Assembly: GCA_024401395.1 (NCBI GenBank)
Contig: JAKSLD010000004.1
Span: 85,431 to 149,430, forward strand
Source of the DNA: Bacteroidales bacterium
Lineage (GTDB): Bacteria > Bacteroidota > Bacteroidia > Bacteroidales > Marinilabiliaceae
DNA length: 64,000 bases
Reading direction: 5' to 3'
Part shown: positions 36,923 to 46,484 of the stretch, one piece after another
Layout: each line of letters starts with the position of its first letter
How positions within the stretch are numbered: the first letter of the stretch is position 1
Program-made: the position numbers and the translations under genes
The notes under the pieces: generated by a model
What the model was told of the DNA's origin: nothing
Seen by the model: only the letters and a program-made list of their open reading frames with translations
The model's database searches: none

Positions 36923-37990
36923 ATGAAGAACAAGATTATATATATAGTCATTGCGGCAGGATTATTTGTTGCACTGATGACCGGTTTTGTGCTAGAGATG
37001 ATGGGGATGAAGCCCATAGATTTAGGAGAAGGCTATGCATTCTTTATGAAGCAAGCCTCGCCGATATCGCTGGCATTAGGATTGATATTTGCATTGACAT
37101 TTGGGAAGACATATCCTGACTTTACGAAAACGATGTCGAAGAAGATGCTACAGTGGAGTGTAGTCGGGCTAGGATTCGGCATGACCTTAGCCAGTGCGAT
37201 AGCTTCCGGCAAAGAAGGAATGCTATTTACCATTGTGTCAGTATTCGGGACATTACTGATAGGCTGGCTTATAGGATACAAGATGCTGAAGGTAGACTGG
37301 CAGACGAGCTACCTGATATCATCAGGCACGGCGATATGCGGAGGTTCCGCCATTGCGGCTACGGGATCAGTAATCAAAGCCAAGAGCGAGAGCATGAGTG
37401 TTGCGTTAGGAGTAGTATTTGTTCTCAATGCCATTGCGCTATTCATATTTCCTGTCATAGGAGATTCGATAGGGATGAATATGAAAGAATTCGGTATGTG
37501 GGCTGCCATAGCCATACACGACACATCATCCGTAGTAGGAGCGGGAGCCGCGTTTGACGCGTCTCATGCAGACATGATGGCATCAGAAGGAGTATCCGCA
37601 CTAGAGACAGCTACAGCCATAAAACTTACGAGAGCACTGTGGATAGTAGTTCTGGCAGTGATGACGCCATTCTTTTTCAAGAAGAGGTTATCGGGAGAGG
37701 GTAGTGGCAGAAAGCCATGGTACAAGACAGTGCCTATGTTTATAGTATGGTTTGTGGTGGCGATTCTGGTAAATACGTTTGTATTGCAAGGATTTGAGGC
37801 TGGTCAGGCAGTAAGCAAGTATGTCAGTCTGCTAGCCAAATATTGCATTACGCTATCGCTCTTCTTTATAGGCTGCGGGTTGACAAAAGAGACGTTAAAG
37901 GCAGTCGGCATCAAGCCCTTGATTCAGGGTGTAGTGCTTTGGATAGTAATAAGCACAGTCAGTCTTGGGTATATACTTTGGGTTGCCTAG
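36923..37990 (+). CDS. YeiH family (UPF0324) putative sulfate exporter
   Basis: This 355-residue integral membrane protein has about ten hydrophobic helices and the UPF0324 blocks VVGLGFGMTLASAIASGKEG, SSGTAICGGSAIAA and AIHDTSSVVGAG, all clearly visible. The family is thought to export sulfate or related sulfur compounds, but evidence is limited. A TATATTTG box at 36911-36918 sits almost on the start codon, so either the message is nearly leaderless or another promoter is used. Confidence 0.88.
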   Translation: MKNKIIYIVIAAGLFVALMTGFVLEMMGMKPIDLGEGYAFFMKQASPISLALGLIFALTFGKTYPDFTKTMSKKMLQWSVVGLGFGMTLASAIASGKEGMLFTIVSVFGTLLIGWLIGYKMLKVDWQTSYLISSGTAICGGSAIAATGSVIKAKSESMSVALGVVFVLNAIALFIFPVIGDSIGMNMKEFGMWAAIAIHDTSSVVGAGAAFDASHADMMASEGVSALETATAIKLTRALWIVVLAVMTPFFFKKRLSGEGSGRKPWYKTVPMFIVWFVVAILVNTFVLQGFEAGQAVSKYVSLLAKYCITLSLFFIGCGLTKETLKAVGIKPLIQGVVLWIVISTVSLGYILWVA

Positions 37991-38004
37991 GCAAGGAATA
38001 AAAT

Positions 38005-38036
38005 AAGAGGTCTCACATACGTAAGACCTCTTTTTT
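38005..38036 (+). terminator. Terminator of the YeiH-type gene
   Basis: The stem AAGAGGTCT pairs perfectly with AGACCTCTT and is followed by T6. It ends just before the tRNA gene on the other strand and may also act on that transcript. Confidence 0.8.
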
Positions 38037-38038
38037 AT

Positions 38039-38125
38039 TGGTGCCCGAAGCGGGACTTGAACCCGCACGGCTGCAATAGCCAAGGGATTTTAAGTCCCTC
38101 GTGTCTACCATTCCACCATCCGGGC
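38039..38125 (-). tRNA. tRNA-Leu (UAA anticodon)
   Basis: The - strand reads GCCCGGATGGTGGAATGGTA onwards. The acceptor stem GCCCGGA pairs with TTCGGGC, A is the discriminator and CCA is encoded. The anticodon loop CTTAAAA on the AGGGA/TCCCT stem gives UAA. A class II variable arm (TTGGCTATTGCAGCC region) and the T arm GCGGGTTCAAGTCCCGC are present. All parts fit tRNA-Leu. Confidence 0.95.
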
Positions 38126-38256
38126 ATCCGGATTGGTTTGCAATCGTGCCGCAAAGGTAGTGAACATATCTTAAATTGCAAGCGAAGCGGCAGAAAATTT
38201 GTTTTTATGTTGGTTTTATTGTTTCTTTGCATTGCCTAAGAGCACTGATAAGACAG

Positions 38257-39198
38257 ATGATAGAGAAGCTTATATACCTTGATGGAGTTGATATTGTTGA
38301 ATTTTGCGGAGTACAAAACGTGAAGTTCAACCTGCTCTGTTCGCGTTTTCCGAAGCTGCATATTACGTGCAGAGGAGAGTGGCTCAAGGTATTAGGCGAT
38401 GCAGAAGAGGTGGCAGAGCTAGAAGAAGTTGTCACAGCGATTATCAAATACTATCAAGAATTCAATGTCATTACAGAGGCTGCCATTACTTCGATATGTG
38501 ACGGAGAGGCCAATATGCTGCTTCCAAAAGACGGGGCAGTGATAGTACATGGCATTGACGGTCAGCCTATCAAGGCACGTTCGCGCAACCAGCAGATGAT
38601 GGTAGATGCGGCGCAGAGCAACGACATGTTATTTGCGGTTGGTCCTGCGGGTTCAGGAAAGACATATCTGGCGATAGCGTTGGCTGTTCAGGCGTTAAAA
38701 TCGAAGCAAGTCAAGCGTATTATACTCAGTCGTCCAGCTGTAGAGGCGGGAGAGAAGCTCGGATTTCTTCCTGGCGACATGAAAGAGAAGATAGATCCCT
38801 ATTTGCAGCCATTGTACGATGCGTTGCAAGACATGATCCCAAGTGCCAAGCTGAAAGAATACTTAGAGACAGGAGTCATCCAGATTGCCCCATTAGCATT
38901 TATGCGAGGCAGGACGTTGACCAATGCCTTTGTGATATTAGACGAGGCGCAGAATACGACGGTACCGCAGATAAAGATGTTTCTGACCCGAATGGGAAGG
39001 AATGCCAAGTTTGTGATAACCGGAGACATTACGCAGATAGACCTACCCAAGAGTGTCACCAGTGGACTGATATACTCATTGAGAGTTCTGGACAATATTC
39101 CTGGGTTAGCGATAATCAGGTTTGCGGCCAATGATATAGTAAGACACAAGTTGGTACAGCGCATAGTAGATGCGTTTGACAGGGAAGGGGAGAGTTGA
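38257..39198 (+). CDS. PhoH family ATPase
   Basis: This 313-residue protein has an N-terminal KH-like region (about 1-110) and a PhoH ATPase domain with Walker A GPAGSGKTYLAIAL near 130, PAVEAGEKLGFLPGD near 163 and Walker B FVILDEAQNTTVPQIK near 225. PhoH-like proteins are linked to RNA metabolism and ribosome maturation. An upstream in-frame ATG at 38176 would add 27 hydrophobic residues without family support, so I chose ATG 38257. A 150-bp spacer with no clear terminator leads to purC. Confidence 0.92.
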   Translation: MIEKLIYLDGVDIVEFCGVQNVKFNLLCSRFPKLHITCRGEWLKVLGDAEEVAELEEVVTAIIKYYQEFNVITEAAITSICDGEANMLLPKDGAVIVHGIDGQPIKARSRNQQMMVDAAQSNDMLFAVGPAGSGKTYLAIALAVQALKSKQVKRIILSRPAVEAGEKLGFLPGDMKEKIDPYLQPLYDALQDMIPSAKLKEYLETGVIQIAPLAFMRGRTLTNAFVILDEAQNTTVPQIKMFLTRMGRNAKFVITGDITQIDLPKSVTSGLIYSLRVLDNIPGLAIIRFAANDIVRHKLVQRIVDAFDREGES

Positions 39199-39348
39199 TT
39201 TATTATAAGAGAAAATTATTATTTGAGAATAGCGTGAGATATAAGGCTGGTATAAGGGAGTGTTAAGAGAGCGTTAAGAGAAGAACAAGAGAACTGAAGA
39301 AAGAAAATATTTAGAAAAAAATAAAACAAAAGAATAACACATATAGCG

Positions 39349-40299
39349 ATGAGCAAAGCTTTAACAAGAACTGACTTTAACTTTAAGGGTCAGAAGAGTG
39401 TTTACCATGGAAAGGTACGCGACGTATATAACATCGACGACAAGTACATGGCAATGGTTGTATCGGACCGTATTTCGGCATTTGACGTTGTATTGCCAAA
39501 AGGTATTCCATTCAAGGGTCAGGTGTTGAATCAGATTGCGGCAAAGTTCTTGGATGCTACATCTGACATTGTACCAAACTGGAAGGTGGCTACACCAGAT
39601 CCAATGGTAACAATCGGACACAAGTGTGAGGCATTCCGTGTTGAGATGGTTATCCGTGGCTACTTGACAGGCAGTGCTTGGAGAGAGTACAAGGCAGGTG
39701 CTCGTGAGCTCTGTGGCGTTAAGCTTGCTGAGGGTATGAAGGAGAATCAGAAGTTTGAGACTCCAATCATCACTCCTACGACAAAGGCTGATGAGGGACA
39801 CGACCAGAATATCTCTAAGGCAGAGATTATTGCTCAGGGCATTGTATCTAAGGAAGATTACGAGCAGCTTGAGAAATATACACAGGCATTGTTTGCTCGC
39901 GGTCAGGAGATGGCTGCCAAGATGGGCTTGATACTTGTGGATACAAAGTACGAGTTCGGCAAGAAAGACGGTAAGATTTATCTTATTGACGAGATTCATA
40001 CACCAGACTCATCGCGTTACTTCTACGCTGAGGGTTATCAGGAGCGTTTTGAGAAGGGGGAGGCACAGAAGCAGCTTTCTAAGGAGTTTGTACGTCAGTG
40101 GTTGATGGACAATGGATTCCAGGGCAAGGATGGTCAGAAGGTACCAGAGATGACACCAGAGATCATTGCTTCTATTACAGAGCGTTATATTGAGCTTTAT
40201 GAGAATATCGTAGGCGAGAAGTTCGTAAAGGACGAGTCGGAGGATATTGAGGCTCGTATTGAGAAGAATGTAAGCGCTTGCTTGGAGAAGTTGATTTAA
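39349..40299 (+). CDS. purC: Phosphoribosylaminoimidazole-succinocarboxamide synthase
   Basis: PurC (SAICAR synthase) joins aspartate to CAIR in purine synthesis. The 316-residue protein shows the long form of the family: [20 protein letters not shown] near 21, [17 protein letters not shown] near 101, [10 protein letters not shown] near 148 and [14 protein letters not shown] near 212. Codons suggest high expression. A terminator follows 25 bp after the stop. Confidence 0.96.
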   Translation: MSKALTRTDFNFKGQKSVYHGKVRDVYNIDDKYMAMVVSDRISAFDVVLPKGIPFKGQVLNQIAAKFLDATSDIVPNWKVATPDPMVTIGHKCEAFRVEMVIRGYLTGSAWREYKAGARELCGVKLAEGMKENQKFETPIITPTTKADEGHDQNISKAEIIAQGIVSKEDYEQLEKYTQALFARGQEMAAKMGLILVDTKYEFGKKDGKIYLIDEIHTPDSSRYFYAEGYQERFEKGEAQKQLSKEFVRQWLMDNGFQGKDGQKVPEMTPEIIASITERYIELYENIVGEKFVKDESEDIEARIEKNVSACLEKLI

Positions 40300-40322
40300 T
40301 AGTTTGAAAGGCTAGATATGAA

Positions 40323-40358
40323 GACGACTGGTCCTGGAGGGGGCTGGTCGTTTTTTTT
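40323..40358 (+). terminator. Terminator of purC
   Basis: The stem ACGAC...GTCGT is extended by wobble pairs around a GGAGGG loop and is followed by eight T residues. Confidence 0.75.
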
Positions 40359-40436
40359 GTCAGTCTGTGCTTTATATCTATTGTAATGATAACTTTTTAC
40401 TAATGTTTGCGTAAATTAGAGAAAAAAGATACTGAT

Positions 40437-40529
40437 ATGATAGTACTATTTATAATTGGGGTTTTGTTCTACGTAGGCATCAGCTACGCAGGCTACAAGC
40501 ATGATGGAGGCAATTGGCTCTTCCCTTAA
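40437..40529 (+). CDS. Small membrane peptide, 30 aa
   Basis: A 30-codon ORF begins MIVLFIIGVLFYVGISYAGY and ends GNWLFP. One hydrophobic helix covers nearly two thirds of it. No family is recognised. It lies alone between the purC terminator and its own hairpin terminator, which suggests a real short transcript. No good -33/-7 promoter was found. Confidence 0.4.
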   Translation: MIVLFIIGVLFYVGISYAGYKHDGGNWLFP

Positions 40530-40572
40530 TTGTCCATTATTGTGTTATTATTAAGTCTATAGTTCAACATAT

Positions 40573-40606
40573 AAAGGCCCAGCCTAGCTGAGCCTTTTTT
40601 CTTTTT
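40573..40606 (+). terminator. Terminator after the 30-aa membrane peptide
   Basis: The stem AAAGGC-CAGC pairs with GCTG-GCCTTT (one C-A mismatch) with a CTA loop and is followed by a T6-C-T5 tail. Confidence 0.75.
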
Positions 40607-40774
40607 CTCGGCGCCAAGATGTTATCGTGCTCATTGTGCTTCAGGTACTGATTTTGGGAAAGAAAAATGTAAGTCGACTTACTTTTTGTATTTTTTAGCA
40701 GCCAAATAGTGATGTTTGGAATATCACCAGAGTCGCTTTAATATGAGAATTTAATTTCTCTTTTGGGCTACTAA

Positions 40775-40984
40775 TTATCTTTCGACGCCTTCAACTTCTT
40801 TCATTTTATCTTCGATTGTTTGGACTTTCTGTGTCTCTGACTCTATTGTGCAATTAAAGTTAGTCGCTTGGCTTTTATCAATCTCGTTAAAAACAGCCTG
40901 ATCGTCCTTGTCTGTGCATGACGAAATAGACGCTCCGACAAAGAGTAGAGATGCGATGATGAACAAAGATTTTAATTTACTCAT
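40775..40984 (-). CDS. Small putative lipoprotein, 69 aa
   Basis: The N-terminus MSKLKSLFIIASLLFVGASI is a lipoprotein signal with Cys in ISSC near 23. The mature part is short, acidic and helical (DKDDQAVFNEIDKSQ, EDKMKEVEGVER). No family is recognised. A TAAATTTG box on the - strand at 41051-41044 could be its -7 element. ATG at 40993 is an alternative start three codons earlier. Confidence 0.55.
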   Translation of the reverse strand: MSKLKSLFIIASLLFVGASISSCTDKDDQAVFNEIDKSQATNFNCTIESETQKVQTIEDKMKEVEGVER

Positions 40985-41079
40985 GATTTTCATTTATTTA
41001 GAATAACAATATTCAAAGCAGAATTCTAAGATATGCTGCCGTACAAATTTACGAATAATTATATATGGCACATATTGTT

Positions 41080-41183
41080 CAAGTACGATTTATTATTGGG
41101 AAAATGTATTGTGGATATGAGATAGGGAAAACATCAAGAGATATGATGAAAAACTCAGAGTTTTGTGTTCGGTTTTTCGGTAT
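41080..41183 (+). repeat. 104-bp repeat R1, first copy
   Basis: This 104-bp sequence recurs at 46485-46588 with the same length and about two mismatches by eye. It lies just upstream of the cargo gene in each of two duplicated blocks. No ORF with a recognisable product lies within it. Confidence 0.9.
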
Positions 41184-41249
41184 CATCACAAGAAATGATT
41201 GAATGGCTGTTGGAATTATTATATTTGTGATGTGAATACTATAAATTCT

Positions 41250-42101
41250 ATGAAAGGTATAATACTTTGTATGTTGCTGTACTTTGTGGTGGCTACGAGT
41301 GCAGGTGCGCAGTCGTTTACTGCGAAATATGACAAGATAACCCAAGACAATCTTGCGGAGTATATGGCTGATTGGGAGGCTTGGTCGGATAGTCTATGGG
41401 CAGAGTCGGTCAAGGTGAATGTGGACAGCATTGTCAAACTACATAATAGATTGTTTGTCCATCAAATAGATGAAGAGAAAAAGAAAAATCTTCAAATGAT
41501 AGAAGATCTGCGGACGGGCAAGATAATTTTGGAAGGTGACAGTCTACGAGAAGATACCGTATTAATAGAGGAAATGGTTGCTGATCTTGAAAATTATGCT
41601 CCGTTGATGTATAAATATATCACTTTGCCATTTGAGGTTGAGGTGTCTTTCTATAGTGATTCGTTGAATGTGACAAAAAGCGATGAAATATGGGGTAATG
41701 AAATAAGGGGAGAATATGATAAAGAGAAGGAAAGAAAGCCATATAAGGTAATGACAATAAGACCACGCATAGATATTGAAGGGAAGAAATGCTTGTATGG
41801 CGACAGTATAGTTTGTAGACAACTTGAGCATTTTCTTGGTGGTCTTCGCATAGGTGATGGGTGGAGCAATTTTTCAGAAATAAACAGAGAGAATGAGGAT
41901 TTACTGTCTCAATACATATATGTTATATATGCCCATTGGGGAGGTGGTTGGGAATTCCTGTCTCCTCCAAAGATAGACAGTATTGAGTATTATCTAGATG
42001 GGTTTAAGTTTATGCGTTCTAATTGGTCTTCTGGTACACGTTATTTTGTTCCATATAGTAATCCTGACGAGTATATTGTGTTGGATTCGTGGAGAATGTA
42101 A
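41250..42101 (+). CDS. Hypothetical exported protein, 283 aa (cargo 1)
   Basis: I do not recognise a family. The protein starts MKGIILCMLLYFVVATSAGA, a signal peptide ending at GAQS. The mature part has a helical, acidic N-terminal half and a C-terminal half with Trp and Tyr (HWGGGWEFLSPPK, FMRSNWSSGTRYF). I chose ATG 41250 because the signal peptide starts there and a promoter (TTG at 41199, TATATTTG at 41220-41227) lies before it. An ATG at 41199 falls in the promoter. It sits between repeat R1 and a palindromic terminator that also exist in the second block, where the cargo gene is different. Confidence 0.65.
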   Translation: MKGIILCMLLYFVVATSAGAQSFTAKYDKITQDNLAEYMADWEAWSDSLWAESVKVNVDSIVKLHNRLFVHQIDEEKKKNLQMIEDLRTGKIILEGDSLREDTVLIEEMVADLENYAPLMYKYITLPFEVEVSFYSDSLNVTKSDEIWGNEIRGEYDKEKERKPYKVMTIRPRIDIEGKKCLYGDSIVCRQLEHFLGGLRIGDGWSNFSEINRENEDLLSQYIYVIYAHWGGGWEFLSPPKIDSIEYYLDGFKFMRSNWSSGTRYFVPYSNPDEYIVLDSWRM

Positions 42102-42133
42102 TCATATTGTAAAATAAAATACAAACTTATTAC

Positions 42134-42169
42134 CCCCCGAAAGTCATACAAAATGCTTTCGGGGGTTTA
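42134..42169. terminator. Bidirectional terminator, block 1
   Basis: A perfect 10-bp stem CCCCCGAAAG/CTTTCGGGGG lies between two convergent genes. The same hairpin with its flanks (about 42113-42187) is repeated at about 47511-47587. Confidence 0.85.
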
Positions 42170-42198
42170 GTGTGTACTTATTAGAGTAAGTACATAAA

Positions 42199-44910
42199 TT
42201 ATTCTCTAGAGAAGATTACAGATGCCTCGTTGATGCATCCGTTATCGAGAGTGAATCGGAGGAACTGACGTAGATCTTCGACGGTCAGCGATTGGGCTTC
42301 TAGTTTATCGAAAGTAGGGTTCTTTTCGTGTCTCATAACGAAAGTATTCAGCATATCTGGAGTAATGAGATTACCATAAGCCATTTCGTGGAGGGTATTT
42401 CTGATGGTAGAGACAATCTCTTTGCGACGTTCAATGGCGCAAGAGAACTCAATCTTATAGCAATGTCGGACAGCAGGGATTCTCTGCTCAGAATCTACGA
42501 TTGAGATATCGTATAAAGCCCCTTTGTCGAAACGGACCTTCTCTGTGAAAATCTGGTCCATTACAGAAGTCAGAGCGTGATGACAAGTTGTATTGTGAGG
42601 ATTGATCTCATAGTTATTCTCCTGACTTACAAATAAGTGAACAGAAGCGTGAGGCTCAACGTCAGTCACGTAGTATTCGACCAAAGTGCTATCGTGCATC
42701 ATATAATGGTCGGCAGGACGGTCGATGAAATGCCTAAGCTCTGGCTTAGAAGGGAGGCCACCAATATACTTCTTAATACAAGACATCAAGCACTCATTGT
42801 TCATGTTACCTTCGGCATACAACTTTGCACCGTTGAAATTAGAGAGATGCCTTCCTTGTACAGAAAGCAGACGTTCAATAGAGAGAGAGTCGTAAAGCGC
42901 CTTTGTCATATACTTATCGCGAGAGTATGATAACATATTACCACGTTCAGACAACTGTCTATCGCGAATGATGGCTTTAGACTCCTTACGGAGCTGACGG
43001 CGGTATTCATCCTTTATTCTCATATACATGAGTGTGTCCACGACAGGAGTTGTCCATGCGTAGTATATCTGCTTGAACGAGTCCTCGAAATTGCCAGAAG
43101 AGAAGTAAAAGGCGTTGAAATCATCTTCAACTTCGTTAGTATGCATTGCGAAGGGATTAGCCTTAGCACATGATTTGTACATATATGCCATTGCAAGTTC
43201 GTCATCTTCAAAAAAAGAAAAACCACCAGGTCGGGTTCCATATACACGAGCCATGTCGGCATCCGAATTAATGAAGTTCAGTTCTATGCCATTGGCGAAA
43301 TAATAAGTACAACCAGTTGGTGTCGGCAAGCTATCGACGACAGAAGATGGCGCAGGGACTACAGCCAGATAAGCAGTGTCGGCCTGCCAAGAAAACGTCT
43401 TTGCCTTGATATCCTCGGCCTTCACTTTATGGATGATGTCGAGCACTTCAGTATCAGTTGGTGTCGGGGTATCATCCTCCTCAGGCGCAATGATATTCAC
43501 AGAAAAATTATTCTCAAAATCATAAGGAGCGATAGCTTGCAAGATTATTTCGGAAGAGATAAAATTGTTTGCCCAATCAGTCAGTTTATCAGCGACGGAA
43601 GGAGACAAAACAGAAATACCACTGATGAACGACTGTGCGCAATCATTAGCTACAGTATTATTCAAGCGGTCTGGGATATCTAAATGCTCATTGATGCTCA
43701 CCAACAAGCTATCAGAAAAACCATTACTAAATTTTGAGACGTAAGGCTTGAACATGAGGAGTTCCCGGTCGGGAGAAGCATAACGTTGAAATCTGTACAA
43801 TTCACGAATGCAACATTCCAATGCCTGTTTCCACTGAGAATACAGAGGGAAGAGCTGTATGTTATATTGTGGATTATAGCAGAAATTGTAATGCTGAGAG
43901 ACATTAAGACCGACCGAAACCTTTTTCTGTTCGTATGCGCGGTTAAGATAAAAAGTCAATGAAGATTCAAACATCTTGAAAGCGCCCATATTTATTATGA
44001 AGCGAACTTTATCCATATCCTTAGGAGATACCACATCAGAAGTGATGTTTATGACAGGGATCTGCTGTTGAGGACTAGTAGATATGTGGACGCTAGGGCC
44101 AGAGCGATGAGGAAAAATGTCGATTTCGGGTAGGGTAGTATTACCGTGAGGAATATCAGAGAAAAGATTCTTGATCTTCTCCACTACCAGGCAAGCATCA
44201 AAATCGCCCACTGCTACTACAGCCTGAAGCTGAGGCTGGTACCACTTGCGATAGAACTGCTCCATGTGTTGAAGAGTACAAGAGCGCACGATAGTAGTAT
44301 CGCCGATAGGAAGGCGTCTATCCAAAACAGAGCCTTCAAATACGCTATGAGTATAATCGCGATCGGCAGTTGTGCCAGAGCGCATTCGCCACTCTTCAAT
44401 GACGACAGACCGTTCACGATCCATATCAGATGGGTCAATAAAAGCATCACAACTCCAGTCGCGCAGTATCAGCAAGCAACTATCTATAACATGTTCGAAC
44501 GTTGTAGGAACGCCGCGTAAGGTGTATATGGTATTGTCGAAAGCAGTGAAAGCGTTGACATCCGGACCGAAAGCGATGCCATTGCGCTCAAGATACTTGA
44601 CGATAGACTTATTAGGGAAATGCTTTGTGTTGTTGAATAACAGATGCTCAAGAAAATGGGCCATACCCAGTTCGTCGTCCTCCTCAATTAAAGAACCCGT
44701 CTTTTGGACAAGGTAGAACTCGGCATTTTTAGCAGGGTTTTCGTTGTGGCGAACATAATAAGTCAGGCCATTAGGGAGAACACCTATGTGTAAAGCTGTA
44801 TCAAGAGGGATTGGCATATCAAGGACAGAATGTATAGTCATGTCCGTCGACTGCGCATGAGAGAAGAGACATGTTACAAATAAAGCAATAATAAAAAAAG
44901 AAAATTTCAT
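42199..44910 (-). CDS. M16 family zinc metallopeptidase
   Basis: The 903-residue protein has a signal peptide (about 1-19, ending SHAQ) and an M16A-type active domain with the inverted zinc motif HFLEH (MAHFLEHLLFNNT) near 86 and a downstream Glu in VVIEEWRMRSG near 170 as third ligand. The C-terminal half is a second, non-catalytic M16C-like domain, giving the usual four-part clam shell. Such periplasmic or outer-membrane peptidases degrade oligopeptides. It lies in block 1 only, between the palindromic terminator and repeat R2, and has no copy in block 2. A TACTTTTG box at 44951-44944 (- strand) is a candidate -7 element. Confidence 0.88.
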   Translation of the reverse strand: MKFSFFIIALFVTCLFSHAQSTDMTIHSVLDMPIPLDTALHIGVLPNGLTYYVRHNENPAKNAEFYLVQKTGSLIEEDDELGMAHFLEHLLFNNTKHFPNKSIVKYLERNGIAFGPDVNAFTAFDNTIYTLRGVPTTFEHVIDSCLLILRDWSCDAFIDPSDMDRERSVVIEEWRMRSGTTADRDYTHSVFEGSVLDRRLPIGDTTIVRSCTLQHMEQFYRKWYQPQLQAVVAVGDFDACLVVEKIKNLFSDIPHGNTTLPEIDIFPHRSGPSVHISTSPQQQIPVINITSDVVSPKDMDKVRFIINMGAFKMFESSLTFYLNRAYEQKKVSVGLNVSQHYNFCYNPQYNIQLFPLYSQWKQALECCIRELYRFQRYASPDRELLMFKPYVSKFSNGFSDSLLVSINEHLDIPDRLNNTVANDCAQSFISGISVLSPSVADKLTDWANNFISSEIILQAIAPYDFENNFSVNIIAPEEDDTPTPTDTEVLDIIHKVKAEDIKAKTFSWQADTAYLAVVPAPSSVVDSLPTPTGCTYYFANGIELNFINSDADMARVYGTRPGGFSFFEDDELAMAYMYKSCAKANPFAMHTNEVEDDFNAFYFSSGNFEDSFKQIYYAWTTPVVDTLMYMRIKDEYRRQLRKESKAIIRDRQLSERGNMLSYSRDKYMTKALYDSLSIERLLSVQGRHLSNFNGAKLYAEGNMNNECLMSCIKKYIGGLPSKPELRHFIDRPADHYMMHDSTLVEYYVTDVEPHASVHLFVSQENNYEINPHNTTCHHALTSVMDQIFTEKVRFDKGALYDISIVDSEQRIPAVRHCYKIEFSCAIERRKEIVSTIRNTLHEMAYGNLITPDMLNTFVMRHEKNPTFDKLEAQSLTVEDLRQFLRFTLDNGCINEASVIFSRE

Positions 44911-45080
44911 TGTTTAACGTGCTTATAACAAGTTTATCAACTACAAAAGTAAGGGAAAAAGTACAATATCGATTATTTTGCCATAGGAATCTTGTCGGAG
45001 AATGTTGTATGTGGTTTGATATGGTTGGAGATGTACTGTGTGATGTAAAAGGGCTTTGGATACTTGCAACATAGCTGGAG

Positions 45081-45128
45081 GTATAATGCTAGTATAAGAG
45101 AAGTCCCTTGTTCATCGCAATTTTTTTA
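45081..45128 (+). repeat. Dispersed intergenic repeat, copy E
   Basis: The core CCTTGTTCATCGCAATTTTT is preceded by GTATA units at 45081 and 45092 and the core G at 45103, 11 bp apart. It lies inside repeat R2. Confidence 0.88.
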
Positions 45129-45170
45129 GTTTCATATCTGGTTCTGCAGACCTATAGGTTGAATTTTTTA

Positions 45171-45201
45171 TTTGTCAGTGTGGTAGGATTATGTATTTTT
45201 G
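45171..45201 (+). promoter_or_regulatory. Promoter of the block-1 ATPase gene
   Basis: TTTG at 45171-45174, 19 bp, then TATTTTTG at 45194-45201 form an excellent Bacteroidetes promoter. It is conserved in the second block (TTTG at 47765, TATTTTTG at 47788), although the gene there is dead. Confidence 0.8.
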
Positions 45202-45223
45202 CATTATGTAAAAATGCATAATT

Positions 45224-46354
45224 ATGAAAGTGAAGAATCCGTTTGTTATAGGTCATTATGTTTCATCAGAATACTTTTGCGACAGAGAGAACGAGACGGC
45301 AGAGCTGGTGAAAAACATAGAGAATGGTCGTAATGTATTGTTGATATCAAATAGAAGATTAGGAAAAACTGGATTGATAGAACACGTATTTACTTCTACT
45401 GATATTGCTAAAGGCTATTATACATTTTTCATAGACATATATGCTATGAACAGTCTTAATGAGATGGTGTATGAACTAGCAAAGCGGATATTTTCTTCGC
45501 AAGTAAAGAGGAAGAAGAATTTTGCGGAGCAGTTTTCAGCTATAGTAAAGTCGCTCACGACATCATTTTCATTTGATGCGCAGACAGGGTTGCCGAGCAT
45601 AAACCTGTCGTTGGGAGAGATGACTCAACCACAAACCACATTAGATGAATTGCTGGAATGTCTAGAGAGAGCGGACAAGCCGTGTGTTGTAGCCATTGAT
45701 GAGTTTCAGCAGATAGTGAACTTTGGAGATGGCAATGTAGAAGCGATATTACGCACGAAGATACAACGCCTTAAGAATGTCCAATTTGTGTATGCTGGCA
45801 GTCAGAGCCATATACTATCAAATATGTTCAACTCTCCGAGTCGGCCATTTTATAATAGTGTAGTTATGATGAAACTTGGTCCTATAGCGTTAGATGTATA
45901 TACAAAATTTGCCCAAAAGTTGTTTCGTCAACATGGTAAAGATATAGATGGACAACTGGCAGAAGAAGTATATAACCATTTCAAAGGGGTCACATGGTAT
46001 CTACAGCTATTTATGAACGAGGTATTCTCGCTGACAGAGAGAGGAGAGGTGGCGAATAAAGATGTGTTTGAGGAAGCATTGCACAATATTGTTGCCGTTA
46101 AGATATTTGCATTTGAAGATATGTATAGCAGGCTGACGGAAAAGCAAAAGATGTTACTGAAAGCGATAGCTGCTGAAAATGATGATAATATATCTCTGAC
46201 ATCGCAAGCATTCCTCAAGCGACATCATCTGCCGAGTTCCAGTGCTGTTCAAACGGCTATGAAGGGGCTTGTAGAAAAGGGTGTGCTGACGGATGTGGCT
46301 GGGAAAAAGGAGATAAATGACCTATTGTTTGAAGATTGGCTGAGGAAAGGGTGA
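45224..46354 (+). CDS. ATP-binding protein, archaeal-type ATPase (ATPase_2) family
   Basis: This 376-residue P-loop protein has Walker A SNRRLGKTGLIEH near 43 and Walker B VVAIDEFQQI near 148. A following sensor region has VQFVYAGSQSHIL, and the C-terminal end is winged-helix-like (SLTSQAFLKRHHLPSSSAVQ). The family is common and multicopy in Bacteroidetes, and its function is not established. The start codon lies about 18 bp after the likely transcription start. A deleted copy of this gene remains at 47818-47964. Confidence 0.85.
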   Translation: MKVKNPFVIGHYVSSEYFCDRENETAELVKNIENGRNVLLISNRRLGKTGLIEHVFTSTDIAKGYYTFFIDIYAMNSLNEMVYELAKRIFSSQVKRKKNFAEQFSAIVKSLTTSFSFDAQTGLPSINLSLGEMTQPQTTLDELLECLERADKPCVVAIDEFQQIVNFGDGNVEAILRTKIQRLKNVQFVYAGSQSHILSNMFNSPSRPFYNSVVMMKLGPIALDVYTKFAQKLFRQHGKDIDGQLAEEVYNHFKGVTWYLQLFMNEVFSLTERGEVANKDVFEEALHNIVAVKIFAFEDMYSRLTEKQKMLLKAIAAENDDNISLTSQAFLKRHHLPSSSAVQTAMKGLVEKGVLTDVAGKKEINDLLFEDWLRKG

Positions 46355-46484
46355 GACAGCAAACACATCTGGTAGTTGGGACGATGTTCAGACAGACCTT
46401 CAAGAGCCTTGTCGCGTGTCATCAAGTCTGTCATAGTCAGGTACTAAAATTCGGTAAAAACAAATGTAGTGTTTTATTTGTTTA

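Larger units (their letters stand above)
45007..45244 (+). repeat. Repeat R2, first copy, about 238 bp
   Basis: This segment matches 47602-47838 with scattered changes. It contains dispersed repeat copy E, the promoter of the ATPase gene and its first seven codons. Homology to the second block may begin slightly earlier, near 44980. Confidence 0.88.

Noticed and set aside
39230..39300. GTTAAGAGAG direct repeats before purC considered as a regulatory element or PurR site
   Set aside because: The repeats are short, purine-rich and imperfect, with no supporting structure or known motif.
39361..39999. 212-aa open frame on the - strand opposite purC
   Set aside because: It is a shadow of a highly conserved purine gene.
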